Origin: Knufia peltigerae
Taxonomy: Eukaryota; Ascomycota; Eurotiomycetes; Chaetothyriales; Trichomeriaceae
NCBI GenBank assembly: GCA_030247855.1
Contig: JAPDRN010000048.1
Coordinates: forward strand, 159,201 to 223,200
Direction of reading: 5' to 3'
Length of the DNA: 64,000 bases
Part shown: positions 55,622 through 64,000 of the stretch, in pieces
Layout of the letters: each line of letters begins with the position of its first letter
Position numbering within the stretch: the first letter of the stretch is position 1
Program-made: the position numbers and the translations under genes
Notes under the pieces: generated by a model
Database searches by the model: none
What the model saw: only the letters and a program-made list of their open reading frames with translations
What the model was told of the DNA's origin: nothing

Positions 55622-56996
55622 ATGCTTCGATCTTCTGTCGCGAGATTTAAACCTGCTCCCTTCAGCCGTAACAAGAGCTTGACTTGCATCCAGCAGCGTC
55701 TATCGTCATTTCACCGCCAATCGTCACTGCAGCAAACACCCCGCGCCGCCCTGGCTCCCTCCACGCAGACGCAAAAATCTACTCCCTCTCCTCCTCTCCG
55801 TTCCTCCTCCGCCATCATAGCTTCCCAACGTTCTGAAGCGATATCGAGGCATCTTTCGACCGCTCCGTCTTCTTCTCCCAAACGCACAATGTCGTACAGC
55901 AAACAGCCCTCAGAGTTCCAGCCCCGAAAGGTTGGCGCTCTGCACACCGGGGACTTCAGATGCTACATTGAGGACAAGACTGGTACTCCTGTCTCACCGT
56001 TCCATGACATTCCTCTGTATGCCAACGAGCAGCAAACCGTTCTGAACATGGTTGTCGAGATTCCACGATGGTCCAATGCTAAGCTGGAGGTTCGTGCTCT
56101 GATTTTTCAAGTTCCGTTCGCCCGCCACGTGGTCACTAACAACTTGATAGATCTCGAAAGATGAGTTCCTGTATGCGGCGAAGCCTTCCTACTCTGTCTA
56201 GACGCCGATGCTGACCTCCCCGCAGGAATCCTATCAAGCAGGATGTCAAGAAGGGCAAGCTGCGATTCGTTCGCAACTGCTTTCCTCACAAGGGCTATCT
56301 CTGGAACTATGGTGCTTTCCCAAGAGTGGGTGAACATTCGAGAAGGACATATACAGGACACTCACAATGTACAGACCTGGGAAGACCCCAATGTCGTCCA
56401 CCCTGAGACCAAGGCCAAGGGCGACAATGACCCGCTCGATGTTTGCGAGATTGGTGAGCTTGTTGGCTTCACTGGGCAGATCAAGCAAGTCAAGGTCTTG
56501 GGTGTCATGGCACTCTTGGACGAGGAAGAGACTGACTGGAAGATCATTGTCATTGATGTAAGTGGCATTTCCTACCTCTCACCGCCACTTTCGACTCACT
56601 GAATCATAGATCCACGACCCACTGGCTCCCAAGTTGAATGACATTGAAGATGTCGAGCGTCACCTGCCTGGCCTTCTCCGGGCCACCAACGAGTGGTTCC
56701 GTATCTACAAGATCCCAGACGGAAAGCCGGAGAATCAATTCGCTTTCAGCGGTGAATGCAAGAACAAGAAGTACGCCGAGGAGATCATCCGTGAGTGTAG
56801 CGATGCGTGGGACCGACTCGTCACTGGAAAGCAACAACCAGGAGGCATCAACTTGGCCAATGTTACAAATCAAGCCTCTCCAGACCGCGTCGACGCCAGC
56901 CAGCTTTCCAGAGTCCCACCTGGACAAGATCTTCCTCCTGCGCCGATCGATGGCAGCGTTGACAAGTGGTTCTTCATTTCCGGTGCGGCTGTTTGA
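55622..56996 (+). CDS. ipp1: Soluble inorganic pyrophosphatase with mitochondrial-like extension
   Basis: Five exons, 55622-56089, 56151-56170, 56226-56325, 56375-56557 and 56610-56996, all in phase, give 385 residues. The second exon is only 20 bases. The family-I active-site signature DNDPLDV is at 213-219, in the block AKGDNDPLDVCEIG. Other conserved parts are CFPHKGYLWNYGAFPR, ENQFAFSGECKNKKYA and the C-terminal SVDKWFFISGAA. The enzyme hydrolyses pyrophosphate to phosphate with Mg2+ and drives biosynthetic reactions forward. The core starts at about residue 90; the first 89 residues are rich in Arg, Ser and Ala with almost no acidic residues, like a mitochondrial presequence. An internal ATG at 55889 (MSYSKQPSEF) would give the cytosolic-length enzyme of 296 residues, so one gene may supply both compartments. 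Confidence 0.92.
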
Positions 56997-57368
56997 GCAA
57001 GATACTGATCATATCAAACATTGGCTGATTGCGTTCAGGTGCTGGAGCTGTGTCCACAGATTACATCAAGTGAGCGGTTTAGGGGGGAGCAACTACACAA
57101 TTAGACAAAAGTGCACCTATGTAGCTAGAATCGAAAGAGATGTTTCTCGCATCAGACAAAATTGGCCTTTTGAACTTCGTCCTGCGGACGGTGATTATGC
57201 GAATCCAGTCTTGCTTTCTGATGTGCTTTTTCCCCCCTACATTCATTCGTTGCGAAGAATCCATCGGGTATTAGCTATACTCTGTCCTCAATTTTCTAGA
57301 GGCATTTTGTGCGCATCTCCACGTCCTTGATCTCTTCTCGCAGAGGGTCCAGTCTTGTTATATTCGAT
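56997..57368. other. Convergent 3' flanks of ipp1 and the membrane-protein gene
   Basis: Nothing recognised apart from AT-rich downstream sequence. Confidence 0.55.
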
Positions 57369-59364
57369 CTAAGACATCAAGTAGATATCCTCTTTACAAT
57401 TCATCACCTTCTGGATGTCGGACCCATCGATGCATTCCGAAAACAGCAGACTCCGGAGGTGTGCCTTGACGGCAGCCAACAATATGGTGGCATGGTCGAT
57501 CCGGAAGACCCGGCGTTGGCCCGCAGTGTGACCTGGCAGGTGTTTCAACAGTTCTCCTTGGTCAACGACAAAGACGTGTTTCACCCCAAAGGGGCCCGAC
57601 ACGGTGACATTGCCAGTGTCGAGGTTGAACACGGTTTCCACATCCGAGGGCTTTGCGATTTTGTCGAGGTGCCGGGTCGATTGGTATATCAGATCGCGAT
57701 ACTCCTGGTTGGTCAGGACCAGTACACCGACCATCAGCGGTATTTCAGGGACCTCATGCTGCAGTGAGGCGAGAGCTTCATCGAGCTCGTACAGTTCTGG
57801 GACCGCAAACTTGCCATTCAAGGCTTTGTCGACGGCGGCGAGGAAGGCCGCGGAGTTTCCAGACTCCATACTAATGATGCCCGGGTCCTTCTTCAGACGG
57901 AGCAAAAGTCTGACGCAGCTCGGGCCTGCTTCGCTCAGCATGACGCCTATGAGGCTCTTGCGGTCTCCTTTGCTTAGAACGTAATTCAGAGGACTCCACG
58001 GCATGGTTAGAAGGGCGAAAGCAAACAGTCGGGCGGACTCTCGCTTGAGGAAGGCCAAATCCCACTCAGTCAGCTCCGAAGGGTTGGTCCGAGTTCGTGA
58101 AGACTGCCCAGGTTCATCGGTGTAGACACGGACGTAAGGCTCTGCTGGGGGCACAAAGGTCATACCGGCCAGCTCAAGTAGCTTTTGTTGCACGTCCGGG
58201 GTCGACTCCATTGGGTGAAGAACATCAACCTGCATTGGAGCAGATTCGACCCGCAGGGGGGTGTTTCCCGCTTCCAGCTCCACCGCCTGTAGCCCAAACA
58301 AGGCGATCTTCAATTTCTCAAGTACCTTGTCTGCTTTTTGTTGTGTTTCGCTGCCATATGTTGTCCCAAGTGAGTGACCGTTTAGGACCTGGAGACAGCG
58401 GCACATGGTCTGATTCACTTGAACGATCACCGTCTCCAGCCTCTTGGTGATGATCGTACTCGCCAATAATACAGCAAATATGGTTCCCAGATGGAAGAGA
58501 GAGAAACCCATGCATAAGAAGTAACATCGACAGCCGTGATAGCTTGTCTTTCGGAATATGACTCTCACAGGCTTCCAAGCTTCGAATGAATTCCACTCTC
58601 CCAGTAAGCTCAGAACTGTAACTCGACCGCTTTTCAAAAGACAATGTTCCTGTCATGCCATGAAGCGACACGTTATAGTTATCCAGTGAACTCCGGGAAA
58701 ATGTCTGCGCGAGAGTGAGACGGATTGACGGTCGGCGTTGTCCCAATGAATGAGAACTTTTCTTCGACTTCTTCTCCCGGTAGCGTCCCAGGACGAGAAA
58801 GTTGAACAAGTAAGACCGATGTACGGGCAGGACGAAAGAGTCTTCGTACATAGTGCTTTCTTTTGTACATTTCATCTTCAGACCGTAAACTTGAAGACAA
58901 GCGCCGAACTGGACCCAGGTTGCTGGAGACTCTGGACATACCTTTAACCTAGAGAGGTCAAAATCTCCCCATTCTTCGTCGGTGAAGTTTCTGGGAACAG
59001 CCGTATTGGGCATCCGTAGAACTCGGAAGAACCTGATGCCAGGCCAGAAGGGAACGCCGTCGGACAGATATCCATTGTTTCTGCGTCCTATCGCGGCCAG
59101 AGCCTTATGGCGTTTCGTGAGGCTGGCTCGCCACACCAATATCGGTCCTATGATCGTTATGAGGGCCATCAAGGCAATTCCAGCACCTACCCACGTCCCA
59201 GCAAGGCTGGCGACGTCGGTGCTTCTTGACATTGGAACGTAGTTGTCAGGTGAGTTAGTACAAGTGACTTTTTCTGCAAGAGTACCACCAAGGAAAGTAA
59301 TGAGTACTGAGTTCTTGAAAAAGGTATATACCCAGACGAGGGAGAAAAAGAGATCCTTGGCCAT
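57369..59364 (-). CDS. Unrecognised fungal membrane protein, exon join uncertain
   Basis: Two long frames make up the gene. The first (59364 to about 58389) encodes an N-terminal hydrophobic segment (LFFSLVWVYTFFKNSVLITF), then SRSTDVASLAGTWVGAGIAL with a second helix (to about residue 78), a cytosolic part with NGYLSDGVPFWPGIRFF and EEWGDFDLSRLKVCPESPATW, and LHGMTGTL further on. This order occurs in a fungal-specific family whose function I do not know. The second frame (about 58330 to 57369) encodes a helical part with LEKLKIALFGLQAVELEAG and LTEWDLAFLKRESARLFAFA. A 58-base intron (58388-58331) would join them in phase, but its donor GTCCTA is weak; a frameshift is the alternative. The joined product would have 645 residues. 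The two frames overlap extensively, so the join could lie anywhere between about 58640 and 58330. Confidence 0.6.
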
Positions 59365-60663
59365 GTCCTATGGACCAAAGTACACCAAGGAGGCAGACGA
59401 TTCATCATGGGAGTCTGCCTTGTACTTTTGGCGTCTGGGGACCAATTGGTGCCACGTGGACGAGGCGGTAAAAAAAAGTACAGCCTTTTCATTCCAGCTG
59501 AGCATGTCTATCAGGATCTCACAACGATAGGAGTCTCATTGACGGAAATAACCAACACGAGGAACTAGAACTAGATGGGCGAACTGCGCGAGTAGTACGT
59601 GTGCGAGCGAAGACAGTGCCTTTGCTCTCGCGCTAAGCCCAATTGGGTAACGACGTCGAGTGCGTACCAACGTCTTTCTGGTCAAGTGCATATTGTTTGA
59701 CTAAAATCTCTGTTGACTGATCAGGCTGGAACTGCCAACGCTTTTATTGTCGTTGTCCCTCCTCCCTGGATACAACAGGAACTCGGTAATCAACGACCTT
59801 GGCGGCACCAGCAAATGGTCGATACTGCTCTGAGCTCTCTTGGCAACGCTTTCTCAAGATGATCTGCTCAAGACGATCTGCTCACGACTCACACGACTTG
59901 CTCTTTTCTTACTCTCTTCTCGTCTTTCTCCTCACGCTCTTACGCACCTCATGATATCGCGAAGCGCTATCTCTTTCTGTCAATATATCTTGGCACGGAT
60001 AGACGGTGAAAGGAATTCATCCTCTCTGCTGTTTCTAGCTTGTCCCTCTCTCACACAACATACATAAATCTGCTGAGGCAGATCTCACTGACGTGACAGA
60101 CTAACGTCTAGGTATAAGTAACTTGAGCCTTAGGGTGCTCTTCAAGATTATCATCACCTGAGGTGACCTAAAAAGGTACAGTGAGACGACGACTAACGTC
60201 TTGACAGGTGACACTTTTAGCACCTCCTGTTCTGGCATTGTCGACTCGGTCTGTATCTGGTTGACGATGGCTCCACCAAGACCCTTTGCAGTATTGGTGA
60301 CTGAAATATCAGAAAAACCGAAATACCAAGAATGAACTGTCTACCCATGGTCGGATGGCTAGCGCGGCGAGGAAGGTAGGTGGCCACCCGCGTTGCTATA
60401 CAACTGGTACACAAACACTTCCTGTGCCTACGTCCTCTGCCCCTTGCCAGATTTCAATCTCGCTTGTGCCAGCGACAGGTTTGTGTCTGTGAGAATAGCC
60501 CTGGAGATGTCGTCCCGGTGTCTTTGCTCCCAATCGACAAGGTCTATATAACATGCAGCAAGAGCATTGCGCTACTGCTGGCCGTCTTCTTGATGACTCT
60601 TTATTCCAGGTAGGGTTATCGCTCAGGCTTGTTTTCTCACCCTAAGTCATTCATTCATACACA
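59365..60663. other. Divergent region between the membrane-protein gene and the surface-protein gene
   Basis: About 1.3 kb. It holds a pyrimidine-rich part (59880-59960), a short imperfect duplication of CAAGATGATCTGCT / CAAGACGATCTGCT (about 59855-59882), and a TATA-like element near the surface-protein start. No coding region could be supported. Confidence 0.5.
60544..60551 (+). promoter_or_regulatory. TATA-like element upstream of the surface-protein gene
   Basis: CTATATAA lies about 113 bases before the ATG at 60664. A good match to a TATA box at a sensible distance; prediction from sequence only. Confidence 0.45.
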
Positions 60664-63600
60664 ATGCGTAGCTCCATCGTTACCTTGCTTTTGGTGCTCG
60701 GCAATGGAGTCCTTTCCAGTGGCGTCCATCATTCGAAGCCGTTGGCGACAGTTACTCCCTGTCCCGAGGCACCATCCCGAATCGCACCACCAATTATCAC
60801 CGTTACCAGTCAGTATCAGCCCATATCCACCTGTGAGGAGCGAACTGCGTGCTTCAGGCGACTGTGCAAAACGGAGTACTCCTACCACACCTACGAATAC
60901 GTCTCGACGGTTATTCCTTGCTTGGACACATCAACCACCGTCACTCGTACAGAACAATCGGTGTTGATATCCCGTTCGTCAAGTACCATTACCAACACTC
61001 ACGTCAAGACCAAAGTCCATCATGGCCACACCACCACCACCACAGCGACTGCTCGCACGACCGTGCTTAAAGAATGGAGTGCCGTGTACAAGGACATTGG
61101 TCCTCTAGCAATTGCAGGCTACAAGGGCAGCGGCCTTTGCGACACCTGTGAAGGTCACAATGGCGAGAAGAAACAAGAGGTTGAGGCAATCGAGTGTACC
61201 CATCGTCCTCGCGGTCCTACGGTCTGCGAGAAACACGCCGAGATTTGGATCTATCAGCCAGCACCGTCGACAACCACCAAGGCTGTTGCAATCTGCTCCT
61301 CTCGAGCCGTCGCCTCCTCCGCGGGCACTTTCACCTTTGCATTTCCCCAACGAGAACCACCAGCCACCATCCACGTCCCGGCAAGAACAATCATACTTAC
61401 AATTGGGGGCCGTCACCCTGGTGCGGTGACCACTACCACTACCACCGTCACCGAAACCGTCACCACTGTACCTGGGCGAGTCTGGACCGTTTTCGTGACA
61501 CGAAGTTGTCTCCGCCCAACGACTTTCACTTTCGACGTGACGGTCACCAAAACCATCACCTATACTGTTCCTCCTTGGGTGTTAGCCGGTCCAACGTGAG
61601 TATTGATGGCGGCCACCCATGGTGTCTCGAAGCTGACGTGCTCATGTCTTCCAGGGTTACCTCAATTCCTGTCCCCAGCGGCTGGCAGGATTGGACCATC
61701 CCTTCCACTACCCCAACCCAACGGAGCAGCGTGACAACCTCAACGTACGTGCAGTCCACATCGATGTCGTCGGCCTCATCTTCAGCCGGTTCTACTACAA
61801 GTGCCCTCTCTACCACGCCCGCTTCCACCAGTGGCCCGATTTCAGGGAGTACCTCTATAACAACAACAACAACAACAACGACAACTACTACTACTACTAC
61901 TACTACTACTCCTCCTCCTACTACTACTACTACACGGCCAGTCTCCACGACATCTGTTTCGGGGTCCTCTGTCAGTTCAACATCATCCGTTTCGCCATCA
62001 GGGTCCTCTGTCATCAGTTCAACATCCTCCGTTTCGCCATCAGTGTCCACATCCTCTTCAACTCTAGGCTCCTCGTCAACACGCTCCACGTTGTCTTCGG
62101 TAACTGCAACGACAACGTCAGAAAGTACTTCCACAACCACTCTCCGGAGTTCGTCGGCGTCGGAGACTTCCACGCAGAGCTCTTCTATGACGAGCGTGCA
62201 GAGCACATCGAGTGCCTCTTCGACTATTTCCAGTGAGCCCGGCTCTTCTAGTTCTCTGGCCACCCCTTCTACTACGACTACCTCCATGAGCGAGAGCTCT
62301 GTAACAACAACTAGCCCATCCCTGACCACCTCATCAAGTTCTCTGACCACCTCATCAAGTTCTCTGACCACCTCATCAAGTTCTCTGACCACCTCATCAA
62401 GTCCCCTGCCGAGCGACTTTTTGATAGAGATCACTGTTGCGTCACCAGGGCGGCGCAATCGGCGGGATCCAGTCACCTACTTCCTGGGATTCGATCAGTC
62501 TGACGTCGGGATCGTAGTCGAAGGCCAAACCCTGGCAGCTCACTTTTTCTCGAGTGGTAATGGCGAGCCATTGCTATCTGACAACAAGTACGTTGGCACT
62601 GAGACTGACGCTTCGACCTCGCCCTTGATCCGCTCCCCCTCAAGGCCGGAAGGATTTGACTCATTCTCCTTCACCAATGGCGGCTCAGTTCTCGTAGCAG
62701 GGTCGGCTGGATTTTGTCTCATCGACGGTGCGGTTGCTGTCTTGGTGCCTGGTGCCCCATGTGCCGTTCCAATTACTCTCACTAGTACTGGTAGGTGGAG
62801 ATACCAACCACTCAGAACCTTCTACTGACGCTGCTTAGCAATTGTGCCCACGACGTCGACCTCGACAGCTGCGAGCAGCACGTCTTCTCCGGCGAGTGTC
62901 ACCACTGTTTCGAGCACTACAACATTCAGCACTGCCGAGACGTCTCAGTCCTCCCTCACTACTACAACTTCGAGTATGACGACTGGCGCTTCAACCACTG
63001 TCCCCGAGTCTACGACTAGTACTTCAACCGCCACTGTCAACACGTCTACGCACACGACTACTGCCTCTATGACTTCACAGCCTAGCACTAGTGCAGAGAC
63101 GACGACTTCAAGTCAGACGAGGACCACCATTCAATCTACAACGACAGCGGAAGCAACGACCTCTACCACATCCACGGCATCTCAGTCTACATCATCTGCG
63201 CAGTCCTCTACTACGATACAATCTCCAACCACCACTCTCCCTCCCAGCTCGCCGTCTTCCTCGACTAACATAATCACCACCACCCAGGGATCATCGACCA
63301 CGTCTAGCGTCACGCAGCCGACCACGACTACTCAGTCTACAACAACGGCCGTCGTAACCACTGTCACAACAACCACTGTCACTACTCAGCCGACAACAGT
63401 GATGAGTACTGCCTCGACAACACCTACTACCTCTGTCGCACCAAGTACCAGCACTCAAACTACCGCGTCTACTCCGTCCACGGCTTCCACGTACTTGACA
63501 ACGAGTTCTCAGCCTACCACTTCTACCCCTTCCACGACCTCTCTGGCTTCCACAACTTCTACCCCTTCCACGACCTCTCTGGCTTCCACAACTTCTACCC

Positions 63601-64000
63601 CTTCCACAACTTCTACCCCTTCTACAACTTCTACAACTTCTACCACTTCTACAACTTCTACCACTTCTACAACTTCTACCACTTCTACAACTTCTACCAC
63701 TTCTACCACTTCTACCACTTCTACAACTTCTACAACTTCTACAACTTCCACCACTTCCACCACTTCTACCCCTTCTACAACTTCTACCACTTCTACCCCT
63801 TCTACAACTTCCACGACTTCCACCACTTCTACCCCTTCTACAACTTCTACAACTTCTACCCCTTCTACAACTTCTACAACTTCTACCACTTCTACAACTT
63901 CTACCACTTCTACCACTTCTACCACTTCTACCACTTCTACCACTTCTACCACTTCTACAACTTCTACAACTTCTACAACTTCCACCACTTCCACCACTTC
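60664..64000 (+). CDS. Large Ser/Thr-rich secreted surface protein, 3' end outside the window
   Basis: Three exons so far, 60664-61595, 61655-62790 and 62839 to the window end, joined in phase. The product has a signal peptide (SSIVTLLLVLGNGVLSSG). An N-terminal region (about 25-310) contains several Cys residues (CEERTACFRRLCKTEYSY and GLCDTCEGH) and Thr-Val-rich strands. A first Ser/Thr stalk follows with Thr runs. A more compact module (about 565-690) contains FLIEITVASPG, YFLGFDQSDVG and GFCLIDGAVAVLVPG. After the last intron it is nearly pure Ser/Thr/Pro to the end, with TTSTPSTTS-like units. Such proteins are heavily O-mannosylated and usually end in a GPI anchor; that end is not in the window. 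Roles in adhesion or wall shielding are typical for this class, but no specific ligand can be named. Confidence 0.85.
61857..61935 (+). repeat. ACA/ACT trinucleotide tract in the surface-protein gene
   Basis: Runs of AAC and then TAC/ACT triplets code for about 20 Thr in a row, briefly interrupted by Pro. Tracts like this change length by slippage in steps of three, so alleles could differ without breaking the frame. Confidence 0.85.
62322..62405 (+). repeat. Four 21-bp tandem repeats in the surface-protein gene
   Basis: CTGACCACCTCATCAAGTTCT is repeated four times, at 62322, 62343, 62364 and 62385, the last copy ending in CCC. Each codes for Leu-Thr-Thr-Ser-Ser-Ser-Ser. The first three copies are identical, so the expansion is recent. 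Confidence 0.95.
63520..64000 (+). repeat. Long imperfect array of ACTTCTACA/ACTTCTACC units
   Basis: A nine-base unit coding Thr-Ser-Thr, with occasional CCC (Pro) inserts, repeats to the window edge. Two longer repeats (about 45 bases, with GACCTCTCTGGCTTCCACAACTTCTAC) lie at about 63530-63600. The array is open on both strands. Because it runs off the edge, its true length is unknown. Confidence 0.95.

Noticed and set aside
61556..62476. 306-codon antisense frame over the surface-protein gene
   Set aside because: It is the reverse reading of Ser/Thr repeats (Glu/Val-rich) and lacks any feature beyond the repeat; the sense strand has signal peptide, introns and domains.
63509..63997. Antisense frame of repeated Val-Glu-Val
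   Set aside because: Pure by-product of the nine-base repeat array, which has no stop in this reverse frame.

Overview
The window comes from a filamentous ascomycete (Pezizomycotina). Most genes carry short introns of about 45-135 bases with GT/AG ends. The set includes a COP9 signalosome subunit, a NACHT-ankyrin receptor, a decayed HET-domain gene, a fungal P450, a tyrosinase and a Ser/Thr-rich surface protein. I cannot fix the genus from the sequence. No tRNA, rRNA, CRISPR array or intact transposon was seen. All exon models were built by hand from splice consensus, reading phase and family resemblance.

Layout. 0.7-4.5 kb: a C2H2 zinc-finger protein and CSN1. 4.5-8.7 kb: a gene desert with many copies of TACTCCGTA, runs of G, and one improbably long stop-free frame. 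8.7-16.9 kb: a NACHT-ankyrin NLR-like protein, a Cdc1/Ted1/PGAP5-type GPI-remodelling phosphoesterase and a Zrc1/Cot1-type zinc transporter. 18-27.6 kb: a DUF202-like membrane protein, a 1,439-residue unrecognised protein with RG-rich and tandem-repeat regions, a She3-like coiled-coil protein and a GPI-anchored Kre9/Knh1-type protein. 28-40.5 kb: a tyrosinase with an apparent frameshift, Pga2, STT3, a Rex1-type RNA exonuclease and a cytochrome P450. 40.6-46.4 kb: Nop12, an Sds3/Dep1-type corepressor subunit and Coa3. 46.8-52.9 kb: an MFS transporter, a polyamine-oxidase-like flavoenzyme and a possible GNAT-fold protein. 54-59.4 kb: a HET-domain relic, an inorganic pyrophosphatase and an unrecognised membrane protein. 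60.7 kb to the end: a mucin-like surface protein that runs off the window.

How the genes relate. Most are unrelated housekeeping genes: protein glycosylation and GPI handling (STT3, Cdc1/Ted1), ribosome and RNA maturation (Nop12, Rex1), mitochondria (Coa3, perhaps the pyrophosphatase) and chromatin (Sds3-like). Two accessory themes stand out. One is nonself recognition: an intact NLR-like gene beside the motif-rich desert, and a HET relic. The other is a possible polyamine-handling group at 46.8-52.9 kb, where the transporter and the oxidase share a divergent promoter. Tyrosinase and the P450 are separated by housekeeping genes and do not form a convincing biosynthetic cluster.
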